Below, piece after piece: positions 24,182 to 38,500 of a DNA stretch of 64,000 bases; the stretch's first letter is position 1; each line of letters begins with the position of its first letter. The position numbers were made by a program, and so were the translations under genes. This DNA comes from Archivesica marissinica (taxonomy: Eukaryota; Mollusca; Bivalvia; Venerida; Vesicomyidae), in assembly GCA_014843695.1 (NCBI GenBank), contig CM026387.1, positions 75,156,243 through 75,220,242 of the forward strand, read 5' to 3'. The notes beneath the pieces were generated by a model. The model ran no database searches. It was not told the DNA's origin and saw only the letters and a program-made list of their open reading frames with translations.

Positions 24182-24650
24182 TTTATCACATGGTTGAGGG
24201 AGGGACACCCATATTCTGTGGCATTGAATCCTTTATCACATGGTTGAGGGAGGGACACCCATATTCTGTGGCATTGAATCCTTTATCACATGGTTGAGGG
24301 AGGGACACCCATATTCTGTGGCATTGAATCCTTTATCACATGGTTGAGGGAGGGACACCCATATTCTGTGGCATTGAATCCTTTATCACATGGTTGAGGG
24401 AGGGACACCCATATTCTGTGGCATTGAATCCTTTATCACATGGTTGAGGGAGGGACACCCATATTCTGTGGCATTGAATCCTTTATCACATGGTTGAGGG
24501 AGGGACACCCATATTCTGTGGCATTGAATCCTTTATCACATGGTTGAGGGAGGGACACCCATATTCTGTGGCATTGAATCCTTTATCACATGGTTGAGGG
24601 AGGGACACCCATATTCTGTGGCATTGAATCCTTTATCACATGGTTGAGGT
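24182..24650. repeat. 50-bp satellite, about 9.5 copies
   Basis: Almost identical units containing CACATGGTTGAGGGAGGGAC and ATTCTGTGGCATTGAATCC. The near-perfect copies suggest recent amplification or a collapsed region next to the gap. Confidence 0.97.
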
Positions 24651-24699
24651 CAACTAGAGTTTGAGGGTAATCTGCCATTGATCTAATGAATGTGCATGT

Positions 24700-25020
24700 A
24701 TCACGCTAAATGTAACCGCTAAACACTAAATGTAACTGCTAAATGTAACCGCTAAACACTAAATGTAACTGCTAAACATAACTGCTAAACGTAACTGCTA
24801 AATGTAACCGCTAAACACTAAATGTAACTGCTAAACACTAAACATAACTGCTAAATGTAACCGCTAAACACTAAACATAACGGCTAAATGTAACTGCTAA
24901 ACATAACTGCTAAATGTAACTGCTAAATGTAACTGCTAAACACTAAATGTAACTGCTAAACACTAAATGTAACTGCTAAATGTAACTGCTATACGCTAAA
25001 TGTAACCGCTATAACATAAC
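24700..25020. repeat. Short-unit array, about 10/20 bp
   Basis: Irregular alternation of GCTAAATGTAACT and GCTAAACACTAAATGTAAC. Confidence 0.93.
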
Positions 25021-25082
25021 CACTGATACATGAAACAAAGGAAACAACAGTCACAATGACTCACTTATCAAATATAGCATGT

Positions 25083-26110
25083 TTCATTTCATGCTTGTAT
25101 GTGTGTACGTGTCCGTATAGTCAAGACATGCGTGTATGTGTGTACGTATATTCAAGACATGCGTGTATGTGTGTACGTGTCCGTATATTCAAGACATGCG
25201 TGTATGTGTGTACGTAATCGTATATTCAAGACATGCATGTATGTGTGTACGTGTCCGTATAGTTAAGACATGCGTGTATGTGTGTACGTGTCCATATATT
25301 CAAGACATGCGTGTATGTGTGTACGTGTCCGTATATTCAAGACATGCGTGTATGTGTGTACGTAATCGTATATTCAAGACATGCGTGTATGTGTGTACGT
25401 GTCCATATATTCAAGACATGCGTGTATGTGTGTACGTGTCCATATATTCAAGACATGCGTGTATGTGTGTACGTGTCCGTATATTCAAGACATGCGTGTA
25501 TGTGTGTACGTAATCGTATATTCAAGACATGCGTGTATGTGTGTACGTAATCGTATATTCAAGACATGCGTGTATGTGTGTACGTGTCCGTATATTCAAG
25601 ACATGCGTGTATGTGTGTACGTGTCCGTATATTCAAGACATGCGTGTATGTGTGTACGTGTCCGTATATTCAAGACATGCGTGTATGTGTGTACGTGTCC
25701 GTATATTCAAGACATGCGTGTATGTGTGTACGTAATCGTATATTCAAGACATGCATGTATGTGTGTACGTGTCCGTATAGTCAAGACATGCGTGTATGTG
25801 TGTCCGTGTATTCAAGACATGCGTGTATGTGTGTACGTGTCCGTATAGTCAAGACATGCATGTATGTGTGTACGTGTCCGTATAGTCAAGACATGCGTGT
25901 ATGTGTGTCCGTATATTCAAGACATGCATGTATGTGTGTACGTGTCCGTATAGTCAAGACATGCGTGTATGTGTGTCCGTGTATTCAAGACATGCGTGTA
26001 TGTGTGTACGTGTCCGTATAGTCAAGACATGCGTGTATGTGTGTCCGTGTATTCAAGACATGCGTGTATGTGTGTACGTGTCCGTATATTCAAGACATGC
26101 GTGTATGGTT
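25083..26110. repeat. 37-bp minisatellite, about 28 copies
   Basis: Unit with GTGTATGTGTGTACGTGTCC then TATATTCAAGACATGC. Variants carry AATCG for GTCCG, or lose 8 bases near the right end. Not a multiple of three, yet three frames remain open for several units because the unit has few stops. Confidence 0.96.
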
Positions 26111-26422
26111 CATAGATGGAACAACGCATGTACAAACAATCACATGCCCAACAACTTACATCCTGGTACACTCTTACATACTAGTACATTCAACCAGTTC
26201 CTACACTCACAGAAGCTATGATAAGCTATAAGACGAGAAGTGGCTTATATCAGATTTGCACGTATATTTCAGCCCCCGCCCTCCCCCCCACACACAGTTA
26301 TAGTCAATTATTCTTTCAATATTGTCATTATGTTACTTCTCCATATTTGGCATATTGGTTCTGAAGATGATTTTAAAGAAGGTTTTGCATAAATCTTTGA
26401 GGTACACAGCAGTTTAACATAC

Positions 26423-26578
26423 CTTTGCTACGAGATATCTAAAATAGAAGACAATGATAAGCTTGACGACACTGAGCGCAGCCAGGAGCGGCGAGAAATA
26501 CAACCCGAGCCATATCAGGCATTGTCCGTAGATAACGTCTAACACGCTGGATACTACATCAAACTTGCTGTATCCAAT
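26423..26578 (-). CDS. TMC exon with IYGQ...FSPLL block
   Basis: 52 codons, phase 0 on both sides; acceptor GCTATTTTAG, donor AAG|GTATGT. Contains VLDVIYGQCLIWLGLYFSPL, one of the best conserved TMC stretches. Last TMC exon visible toward the gap. Confidence 0.93.
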
Positions 26579-29500
26579 CTAAAATAGCAATCAAGTACGT
26601 AATGGATATTCAAGCATATCGTATGTTAACCCATTTAATTCTGGATATATTTAAAGGCTTTTGCAAACAACATAGATCCAGATTAGCCGCAGCGTGATGC
26701 TGCGTGCTGATCAGGATCTATGTTGTTTGCTACATAGCCAAGTGTCTTAGCAAGATCATCTGAATAGCAAACAGCATAGAGCCTGATCAGACGGTACATT
26801 CCGTGGTGGTTGATCTGGCTCTATGTTCTTTGCAAATACTGTTTGAACGGTATCCCGAATGAAATGGGTTAACAAACATGTTAGTAACTTCATTATATTT
26901 ACTTAGTTTTCTGCTGTAGTACAAGCGAGGACTGTAGATAGTAGATATATTATAACAAGTGTTCCACTTTCACAATGACAACTATATCACTCACAAACAG
27001 ATGCAAACAGCTGGTATTTCACACAAGACCAAATGCTCCATTTCACATGACCTTGACAGGTCAACCTCAAGGTCATGGTGAATGGCTTATTTGAAAGGTC
27101 ATATGAGGATTCCTATGTAGGTGTTCCATTAAAACTATCGTCTATCTTGCTTCGATATAGAGCTACATGCATGCATAGATGTCAGTGGGAGTGTACACTT
27201 GGCTAAGTGCCCTGACCACAGGCTGAGCACGATTCCTCCAGGACCAACCACCGATATAACCGCAGTTTCATCCAAATCCATCAGTAACTGTACGAGTTAT
27301 CCTGTCCACACACAGACAGACAGACACACACACACGAAGCAAAAAAAAAACCAGTTCCTATGTCGAGCATTAATAACAACCACCTTGTGTAGTTGCAATG
27401 GTAAGCAAGCATTGTGGTTTTGTATCCAGTTGTCGGTATTACAGTCAAACCTGTATGTATATATATGTTGATGTTTACTTAGTGGTAAATGGCATAGTTG
27501 TCATTGTTGACAGGTGCTCTCACATGAATATGCATTGACGGAGGATCAAAATGTACACAGTCCAAACCATCTTAAGCAGCCACTCAAGGGAAGTGACTGT
27601 TTTGGCTGCTTAAGGCAGGTGACCACTTAATGCAGGTGTGGGTAATCTGGATAAGGGACGGCCACCAATTATCAAATAACACATACATTTTGCTATGTAT
27701 CATACTTTCCATTATCATCATAACTCCATCATGAACATAAGATACTAATATATGTTGCAGCAACAATCATGTAGATGTTTCCATAGTGGTAAATGGCATA
27801 GTTGTCATTGGTGACAGGTGCTCTCACATGACTATGCATTGACAGAGGATCAAAATGGTGGTCAGTAGAGACAGGTTTTTAATGGTGATCTTAGTTTAAA
27901 CATATTTTATTTCCCAATATAATACATATTGAACAATGCATACACCACGCATAATCAGAATACAGAAACAGGATTAGAATGGAAGACAATGGTGATCTTC
28001 ATTCGCCACAGTGACCTTTAACACATGCTCAGCTAAGCTCAAAGTTTCTACTACCTATAATACAATACAACTACATAAAATTACACATAATCTTCGTTAC
28101 TAACTTGCAGAACTACCTACCAGTTTACATGTACATCTGACCCACACGGCCCTGTGCAGATCAAACAAGACTCCTACAGCAATAACAATGCCAAGGTCAA
28201 ACATGATGACCTTGAATATTTCCTCTCCGACCTCGTTCTCCCAGCAGCATGACTCGTTCAGTGCGAGTTCAGCAACCTACAGAGACAAGTAATAACATGC
28301 ATAGACAAGCTAAAGAAATGAAATCTCTGGACCAATCAGACATAACTCGAATAGTGGCTAAAGGAATGAAATCTCTGGACCAATCAGACATAACTCGAAT
28401 AGTGGCTAAAGGAATGAAATATCTGGACCAATCAGACATAACTCGAATAGTGGTTAAAGCAATGAAATCTCTTGAACAATCAGACATAACTCGAATAGTG
28501 GCTAAAGGAATGAAATCTCTGGACCAATCAGACATAACTCGAATAGTGGTTAAAGGAATGAAATCTCTGGACTAATCAGACATAACTCGAATAGTGGTTA
28601 AAGGAATGAAATCTCTGGAACAATCAGACATAACTCGAATAGTGGTTAAAGGAATGAAATCTCTTGACCAATCAGCCATAACTCGAATAGTGGTTAAAGC
28701 AATGAAATCTCTTGAACAATCAGACATAACTCGAATAGTGGCTAAAGGAATGAAATATCTGGACCAATCAGACATAACTCGAATAGTGGTTAAAGCAATG
28801 AAATCTCTTGAACAATCAGACATAACTCGAATAGTGGCTAAAGGAATGAAATCTCTGGACCAATCAGACATAACTCGAATAGTGGTTAAAGGAATGAAAT
28901 CTCTGGACTAATCAGACATAACTCGAATAGTGGTTAAAGGAATGAAATCTCTGGAACAATCAGACATAACTCGAATAGTGGTTAAAGGAATGAAATCTCT
29001 TGACCAATCAGCCATAACTCGAATAGTGGTTAAAGCAATGAAATCTCTTGAACAATCAGACATAACTCGAATAGTGGTTAAAGGAATGAAATCTCTTGAA
29101 CAATCAGACATAACTCGAATAGTGGTTAAAGGAATGAAATCTCTTGACCAATCAGACATAACTCGAATAGTGGTTAAAGGAATGAAATCTCTTGAACAAT
29201 CAGACATAACTCGAATAGTGGTTAAAGGAATGAAATCTCTTGACCAATCAGACATAACTCGAATAGTGGTTAAAGGAATGAAATCTCTTTAACAATCAGA
29301 CATAACTCGAATAGTGGTTAAAGCAATGAAATCTCTTGACCAATCAGCCATAACTCTAATAGTGGTTAAAGCAATGAAATCTCTGACCAATCAGACATAA
29401 CTCGAATAGTGGTTAAAGGAATGAAATCTCTTGAACAATCAGACATAACTCGAATAGTGGTTAAAGGAATGAAATCTCTTGAACAATCAGACATAACTCG

Positions 29501-32500
29501 AATAGTGGTTAAAGGAATGAAATCTCTTGAACAATCAGACATAACTCGAATAGTGGTTAAAGGAATGAAATCTCTTGACCAATCAGCCATATCTCGAATA
29601 GTGGTTAAAGCAATGAAATCTCTTGAACAATCAGACATAACTCGAATAGTGGTTAAAGGAATGAAATCTCTTGAACAATCAGACATAACTCGAATAGTGG
29701 TTAAAGGAATGAAATCTCTTGACCAATCAGACATAACTCGAATAGTGGTTAAAGGAATGAAATCTCTTGAACAATCAGACATAACTCGAATAGTGGTTAA
29801 AGGAATGAAATCTCTTGACCAATCAGACATAACTCGAATAGTGGTTAAAGGAATGAAATCTCTTTAACAATCAGACATAACTCGAATAGTGGTTAAAGCA
29901 ATGAAATCTCTTGACCAATCAGCCATAACTCTAATAGTGGTTAAAGCAATGAAATCTCTTGACCAATCAGACATAACTCGAATAGTGGTTAAAGGAATGA
30001 AATCTCTTGAACAATCAGACATAACTCGAATAGTGGTTAAAGGAATGAAATCTCTTGAACAATCAGACATAACTCGAATAGTGGTTAAAGGAATGAAATC
30101 TCTTGAACAATCAGACATAACTCGAATAGTGGTTAAAGGAATGAAATCTCTTGAACAATCAGACATAACTCGAATAGTGGTTAAAGGAATGAAATCTCTT
30201 GAACAATCAGACATAACTCGAATAGTGGTTAAAGGAATGAAATCTCTTGAACAATCAGACATAACTCGAATAGTGGTTAAAGGAATGAAATCTCTTGAAC
30301 AATCAGACATAACTCGAATAGTGGTTAAAGGAATGAAATCTCTTGAACAATCAGACATAACTCGAATAGTGGTTAAAGGAATGAAATCTCTTGAACAATC
30401 AGACATAACTCGAATAGTGGTTAAAGGAATGAAATCTCTTGAACAATCAGACATAACTCGAATAGTGGTTAAAGGAATGAAATCTCTTGAACAATCAGAC
30501 ATAACTCGAATAGTGGTTAAAGGAATGAAATCTCTTGAACAATCAGACATAACTCGAATAGTGGTTAAAGCAATGAAATCTCTTGACCAATCAGCCATAA
30601 CTCTAATAGTGGTTAAAGCAATGAAATCTCTTGACCAATCAGACATAACTCGAATAGTGGCTAAAGGAATGAAATCTCTTGAACAATCAGACATAACTCG
30701 AATAGTGGCTAAAGGAATGAAATCTCTTGAACAATCAGACATAACTCGAATAGTGGCTAAAGGAATGAAATCTCTTGAACAATCAGACATAACTCGAATA
30801 GTGGTTAAAGGAATGAAATCTCTTGACCAATCAGACATAACTCGAATAGTGGTTAAAGGAATGAAATCTCTTGACCAATCAGACATAACTCGAATAGTGG
30901 TTAAAGGAATGAAATCTCTTGACCAATCAGACATAACTCGAATAGTGGTTAAAGGAATGAAATCTCTTGACAATCAGACATAACTCGAATAGTGGTTAAA
31001 GGAATGAAATCTCTTGAACAATCAGACATAACTCGAATAGTGGTTAAAGGAATGAAATCTCTTGAACAATCAGACATAACTCGAATAGTGGTAAAGGAAT
31101 GAAATCTCTTGACAATCAGACATAACTCGAATAGTGGTTAAAGGAATGAAATCTCTTGAACAATCAGACATAACTCGAATAGTGGTTAAAGGAATGAAAT
31201 CTCTTGAACAATCAGACATAACTCGAATAGTGGTTAAAGGAATGAAATCTCTTGAACAATCAGACATAACTCGAATAGTGGTTAAAGGAATGAAATCTCT
31301 TGAACAATCAGACATAACATGAATACTAGTAGTGGTTATCTTTTAGTTTCATCATATACAATAACACAAAACGATATATCCACAGTTTCATCATATACAA
31401 TAACACAAAACGATATATCCACAGTTTCATCATATACAATAACACAAAACGATATATCCACAGTTTCATCATATACAATAACACAAAACGATATATCCAC
31501 AGTTTCATCATATACAATAACACAAAACGATATATCCACAGTTTCATCATATACAATAACACAAAACGATATATCCACAGTTTCATCATATACAATAACA
31601 CAAAACGATATATCCACAGTTTCATCATATACAATAACACAAAACGATATATCCACAGTTTCATCATATACAATAACACAAAACGATATATCCACAGTTT
31701 CATCATATACAATAACACAAAACGATATATCCACAGTTTCATCATATACAATAACACAAAACGATATATCCACAGTTTCATCATATACAATAACACAAAA
31801 CGATATATCCACAGTTTCATCAAAATTCATCAGATACTGTTCGAGTTATCCTGTCCACACATTACATTAGTGGCATGGCCCCTAGCTTGACATCCAATCC
31901 CCCATGTGTACTGTATTCCGTAAGTCCAACTGTTAGTCAGGTGTTACTTCTATCAAGTATCTGTATAAACTGACATATCAGTATAGGTGCATAGTCGATG
32001 ATGATGTTTTACGTTTATTTATCGTCGCTACCGGTTGCCCATATGAGCGACGCCTCCTGAAGAGATTAGTCATTTTAGATTTTTGGAGGATAGTGCAATG
32101 ATACAGACAGAGACCCATTCCAGAGTCTCCTCTGGTTCTTTTACGTGCATGGTGTAAAGTACCGACACAAGACCTCGGTTTAAAGTCCCATCTGAAGGAC
32201 TGTTAATGTTATTAGTGTCAAATGGGGGATCGAACCTGCGTTCCCTGGATTAGCATAGCCCGATATTGAATAGCTATATATACAAAGTAGTCAACAGTTG
32301 TGTAAAGCAAATAGCGAGAAGAAAGCACCTTGTCTTTAGCTATTTGCATAAAGTAAATTTGTGAAAATAAGTTATATTTTATAAGAATTGTTTGGCAATG
32401 ACACAATTTTGAATTCTAATGAATTTCCAGAGATTTCAGATACACATATGAAAAATACATTCATTAATTGTCGTCTGCTACAATAAATATTTAGCCTTTA

Positions 32501-35500
32501 CCTTACACAGTGATTAGCGCGCTCGCTTCTCACCAATGTAATCCGGGTTCGATCCTCGGACCGGGAAGTATGTGAGATGGTACGGTGGTCGCCAGATCGG
32601 ACAGGTGGGTTTTCTCCTGGTACTCCAGTTTCCTCCCACACGAATGACCACATATGCACTTTCATCCGCGCCAACGAGAGTGATTAATATAAGTCGTTAA
32701 AACTTGCTTCGCAATTGTAAAATAAATAAAGTTTAAGCTTTATAACAGTATGCAACGAGTTAAAATGTTAGACAGAATGTTAGACAGTCATTTCAATAAT
32801 AAGTGGATATGTATTATTAAGAGATAAGCTCTAATGAACAGCAGGGGTACTTTGGGTTTATCTATATCTGCTCATATTTTGGGATTTTCTTACCATGGTA
32901 GAGTTTGCTGAACAATCATCGGTTACATCATACAATGACGTCAGAAATATCATCAAACTGGCTACGTAAAATAGTGTCGTCCTGTAATATTACGGCAGAA
33001 TATTTACAAATTTATTATGTCTCTATTATAGATTGTATCCATGACTCATTACATTGGTAATTACAGCGTTTGTGATAACCCCTTGGTATATCAATAAAGC
33101 TTCCATAAAGTTATCCCATTACCACACTCCCTTGAGAGGGTCCCTGCTAGTAGGTCCCTGCTAGTAGGTCCCCCTGCTAGTTATATTTTCATCATAATAC
33201 AAAGTTTAACAACCTTCACAACTTTGACTTACTCTTTGTATGATTTCTATATTTCAATGTTTTGAAATGAGAGATGTCCGTTTGGGCTCTAGAAACGGTT
33301 CACATGTATGTATACTAGCCTAATCCTCTACTCCACATAAATGCCCTACAACACCTTTAGCACAGTTCATTTCAGTTGCGAAAGGCCCGGAGTTCTAACC
33401 CCGCTGGAGCCATTACGATTGTGCCATTAGGCAAGGCATTTAAATTCCACATGCCTCTTCTCCCTCGTGGCGATGGATTCCATAAGGAATAAGGTCTCGA
33501 GAGTGATTAATATAAGTTGTAAGAACGTATTTCTCAAACAAGCTAAAATAAATGTGTATAAATTAACAGCTTTATCGCTTCCCACATATAGCTGCCATTC
33601 CAAGCAGTTACATTACCACAGATATTGATCATGTAGTACATGTGCCTATTGCTTATCAGTAGAATGGAGATTAACGAGTAATTAGTTTAAACATATTTTA
33701 TTTTATCAATATTTACACCATGTTGTAACATTAATATACAAGAACAAATGGATTAAATCGGAAGGTAGTAGTTTATTTAGATTTTCTCCATGACAAACAT
33801 AATTTTCATAAACTATGGCAGGGTGTATATACATTTATGAACGTGACAAGTTTTATTTAACTGTAATGATATAAGTGTAAGTAAAAACAATATGGAGATG
33901 ATGATGAAATAATCAATCAGACTGGCTTACCAGTCGGATTACGTGCAGTCGATTTAGGAAATGGTGAGGCGAGAGAGGGGACGCGAGAGAGCGAGAGAGA
34001 GAGAGAAGGGAGAGAGAAGAGAAGAGAGAAGATGAAGAGAGAAGATGAAGAGAATAGAAGAGAAGAGAGAAGGGAGAGAGAAGAGAAGAGAGAGAAGATG
34101 AAGAGAAGAGAAGAGAGAGAAGATGAAGAGAATAGAAGAGAAGAGAGAGAGCGAGAAGGGAGAGAAGAGAAGAGAGAGAGAAGAGAAGAGAGAGAGGAGA
34201 GAAGAGAAAGAACGAGGTGGGAATCGTTTATACGAGGATGGAAGAGGAAGATACACACATTACACTAGCCGTTATCAAATCTCTTTGTTGATGTAATAAA
34301 CTGGTGAACTGCATCAAATATCACCTTGTTTATCTAACGAGTAATTGGCCTCTTCTGTTGTGAAGTGTCAGATAGGGGCTCCCCAATCTAGTGTTTGCAC
34401 TAATCATTTCTATACATACATAGTATCATCTGTTTATAGAACTCACCGGGCCAGCGTAAGCTTTGTTTCAATCCTCGGGTGCCATCCTTCCAGTCGTACA
34501 AGTTGTTGAAATATTGGCGGTACCAGAAACTTGAGCCCTGCAACGACTGCTGTTAGCTACAGAGGAAAACATCATCAGTCATACAGTGTAAGGTTTGTCT
34601 CTCCAAAGGTATTTACTGGTAGAATTTTACAGTAGGTAAGAAACAGTTAAAGCAGCATTACATCGTAATAAAGGATGTTTTGGGTAAAATATAAATACTA
34701 ATGTGTGTGTGTTAACAAAAATCGAAATAGTCGCTCAGAAACGATAAAATTCCAATAAATTTAAACCGTCGTATACGCGAATTTGTTTATCAACACACGA
34801 AATGTAAACACGCACAGCACGCATGCGTGAAACAACAGAGGATGTAGAAAACAACGTATATATTTTGAAAATGAAATACTATCTGTCTTCCTCTAATGGG
34901 GATGTAGAAATGTCCCTAAAAGACTTAGCTAACAGAGGTATGAATCAACATATCAAATAATTTAATTAAAAAAGACAACGTTCCGGTTGTAAACAAGTGC
35001 GTGACCGATTGACTCGGAAAGTCCTACTTTCGGTTTCGAGTTTGTTTTATTGCAAAAAAACACTGTTTACCAAATGAACATAAGCATACAAAGTATAATG
35101 TTAGAATGTGTAGCAGCATTGCTACCCATACGTAAAAATTGAATTTTTCAAATATCTTTTATTTCATACAATGTAATGCTGCTTTAATCTAGTGATCAGT
35201 TTGTTTTGTTTTTGGGGGTTTAACCCTTTCAACCCCACAGGCCTCTAAATAGGCTTATGAAAAGTGTAGATCCAGATGAGCCGGCTCATGACGAGCCGTC
35301 TCATCAGGATCTGCACTTTTTTGCCAGTACTAATTATTACTATTTTTAGATAAAATTACCCATTTTGATAAATGAACTGGTCCAAAGGTAATTTTCTTAT
35401 TAATTTATTGGTCTGAAAATATCACGCACCAGTCCATGTCAGTTACTTGGGGTTGAATGGGTTAAAGTCGCACCAACGACTTAGGTCATACAGCGACTCT

Positions 35501-38500
35501 CCAGCTATTACTGGTGGAGGAATATTTCATGATCAATGGCATATATCATTAATAAAACTGGTAAATGTTATTTGTTTAGTTACCTGGTACTTGCTAACAT
35601 ACTCATTCAGGGGGTAGGAGAATGATTCCATGAGAAGGTTTGGGTTGTCTGCCACCTCGTAGATGAGAAACCCACTGCCCACCAGTAACCCTAGCACCAC
35701 GAGATTGCTAAATAGTCTTCCCACATAGTTTGTATATCTACACACAAATAAAAAGAGGCTAACACAGTTGTCAGGTTACATCTCCAAATAATGTTGACAT
35801 GTTGATGGTCGACATGTTGAAGATCGACATGTTGATTGAAGGTCGACATGTTGAAGGTTGACATGTTGAAGGTCGACATGTTGGTGTACCGGTAGTTCAA
35901 AGTCATATTCCTGTTAAAACTTATCACAATTTTCAAGAAGTTGCTGTCGTGACAAATTGCATTCCTTACAAAATCAATATTACACAAGTTTTGGCAGTAT
36001 TAAAATTCACCCATTTTAATGTAATTGAAAAACTTGAAAAATATGTTGTTATATTTCGGGTTTTACGCCTGCATCAGCACAATTTTGGGCTATATCGCCG
36101 GCGGGCAGTTTACCTAACAACACCTTTCCTGGGCAGACTCCAGCGGTTAACCAGTACTTGGGTGCACCAACCTCCGTAAGAAACTGCCAACTTTTTCATA
36201 TAAATGAGACACGGCCTGAGCGGGGCTCGAACCCATGACCATCAGTAATGATAGGTTACAGTGGTATACAAGTCAGCGACCTTAACCACTCAACCACGGA
36301 ATTGAAAAATATATAATCTTATCTTGACTAGGTTGGTTTTTTTCCGTTCGGCTCTCTTCGGAGCTCTGTTCTCCACAACAAATCACACGAGTAATGAAAT
36401 GAATGTGCTTACACAGGGCTCATTCTAGAGGGCAGACATGGGCGAAGTAGTCACCCTTGGGACCCTGACTTCGCCCCGCTGGGTGCACCACTTCTCCCTT
36501 AAAAAATCAATTGTTTTCAGACAAAATATTGTCCAGTTAATAAGATATTCAAATATTGTATTTAATGGTCATATCGTGTATTTTAACTCTATTATGGTGA
36601 AATTTATTAAATAATACGATAATACAATTAAATGACACAATCGCGCGCTTTATCACTTCTCCCAAATATTTGGGTCTGGCTTGAGCTACGGTACATCAAT
36701 TTTTGCGTATCTTATTAAAATAGCTGGCATAAAACATGGGACACTCGCCTACGTTGCAAGTTTGTTTTTCAATTTCTGAAACAGGAATACGACTTAAAAT
36801 ATTAATTTCTTGCATGCGTTAAGATGGCATAAACATTTAAAGTGACACTACATCAATGAAATCGCAAATTTCTGCAGAATGTAATTTCCTATTAAATGGT
36901 ATAATTTTTCACCAAATATTTGCCTCAAAAACTGAGTATTTCAATTAATAAACAAGCGTTGTATACATGGTTTGTTGACATAACAAAATAACGTAAATAG
37001 GGTCAACATCCATGCGTAATGCAACGCGTGTGTCCTGAATAACACAATTTATGGTACAGATTTACCATTATATCTCACACATGTACCAATGCATATTTAT
37101 TTGTAGACTAATCTTAGTTAAATTATCTCTAAACGACAGTATCACGCGTTTAGTATTGACTCCAATGACAAACGCCAATATGAAATCCTAATTTCAGTTT
37201 TGAAAGTTTGTAGACAACAAAAACATTGTTTATTGATTGATTGTTAGTGTTCGAATGTATTCGGAAGAATTTGTAGTAGCAATGATTTTTATACGTGAAA
37301 AAAAATGTGTTTATTTGGCTTTCTGCGATGTAATGTCGCTTTAACTACAATACATAATTATAATGATTCATGTCATATAAGTTTCCAATATTACAATATG
37401 TCCTGCTCCAGACAGAGTAACTTTACTAAATAATCACTGATATAATAACTTGATATATGCTACTAACTTGATATATGCTACTAACTTGATATATGCTACT
37501 AACTTGATATATGCTACTAACTTGATATAGATATACTAACTTGATATAGTGATACAGTTTGTTTTACGTTTATTTATCGTCGCTACTGGTTGCTCATTTG
37601 AGCGAAGCCTCATGAAAAGATTAGTCATTTTTGATTTTTGGGGGATAGTGCAATGATACAGAGAGACCCATTCCAGAATAACCTCTGGTTCTTTTACGTG
37701 TACGGTGTAAAGCACCGACATGAGACATCGGTTTAACCTTCCATGAAAGACAGTTAATTTTATTAGGGTCAGACGGGGGATCGAACCTGTGATCCCTGGA
37801 TTACCAGTGATACAGTGGCCCTAACATAACTCTTATATACTTACTTTGTGCAGTTGTCTACCTCAACTGTACTCTTCTCTTCCCTCACCAACTCCTGTAA
37901 CAATGAAGAGACTTGCAATATCTTCAGTCAAACATGTCTTAAGTGACAAGCCCGGCGAAGCTATGACAATGGCAGCTTACCGGAGGTAACCACAGTGTTG
38001 TTGTTCTGTAAGCAACGCCCATGGTGTGGTCGTATGCTTACTGCTGGTCATAGTGCTTAGTCAAACACTGTGAATGTGGTCACATGCTTACTGCTGGTCG
38101 TAGTGCTTAGTCAAACACTGTGAATGTGGTCACATGCTTACTGCTGGTCGTAGTGCTTAGTCAAACACTGTGAATGTGGTCACATGCTTACTGCTGGTCG
38201 TAGTGCTTAGTCAAACACTGTGAATGTGGTCACATGCTTACTGCTGGTCGTAGTGCTTAGTCAAACACTGTGAATGTGGTCACATGCTTACTGCTGGTCG
38301 TAGTGCTTAGTCAAACACTGTGAATGTGGTCACATGCTTACTGCTGGTCGTAGTGCTTAGTCAAACACTGTGAATGTGGTCGCATGCTTACTGCTGGTCG
38401 TAGTGCTTAGTCAAACACTGTGAATGTGGTCGCATGCTTACTGCTGGTCGTAGTGCTTAGTCAAACACTGTGAATGTGGTCGCATGCTTACTGCTGGTCA

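Noticed and set aside
23138..24258. ORFs containing long X runs
   Set aside because: They span the N gap.
24182..26110. Possible CRISPR array (regular 37-50 bp repeats)
   Set aside because: Units are contiguous tandem copies without unique spacers, in a eukaryotic intron-rich setting.
28249..31322. ORFs of up to 369 codons on both strands
   Set aside because: Translation of the 48-bp satellite. No start context, no domain, and mirror ORFs on the other strand.
34447..34541. Alternative reading of this exon with FWYRQYFNNLYDWK
   Set aside because: It needs acceptor TAACAG and gives the wrong phase; the TMC-like frame from TCTGTAG matches the family and both neighbours.
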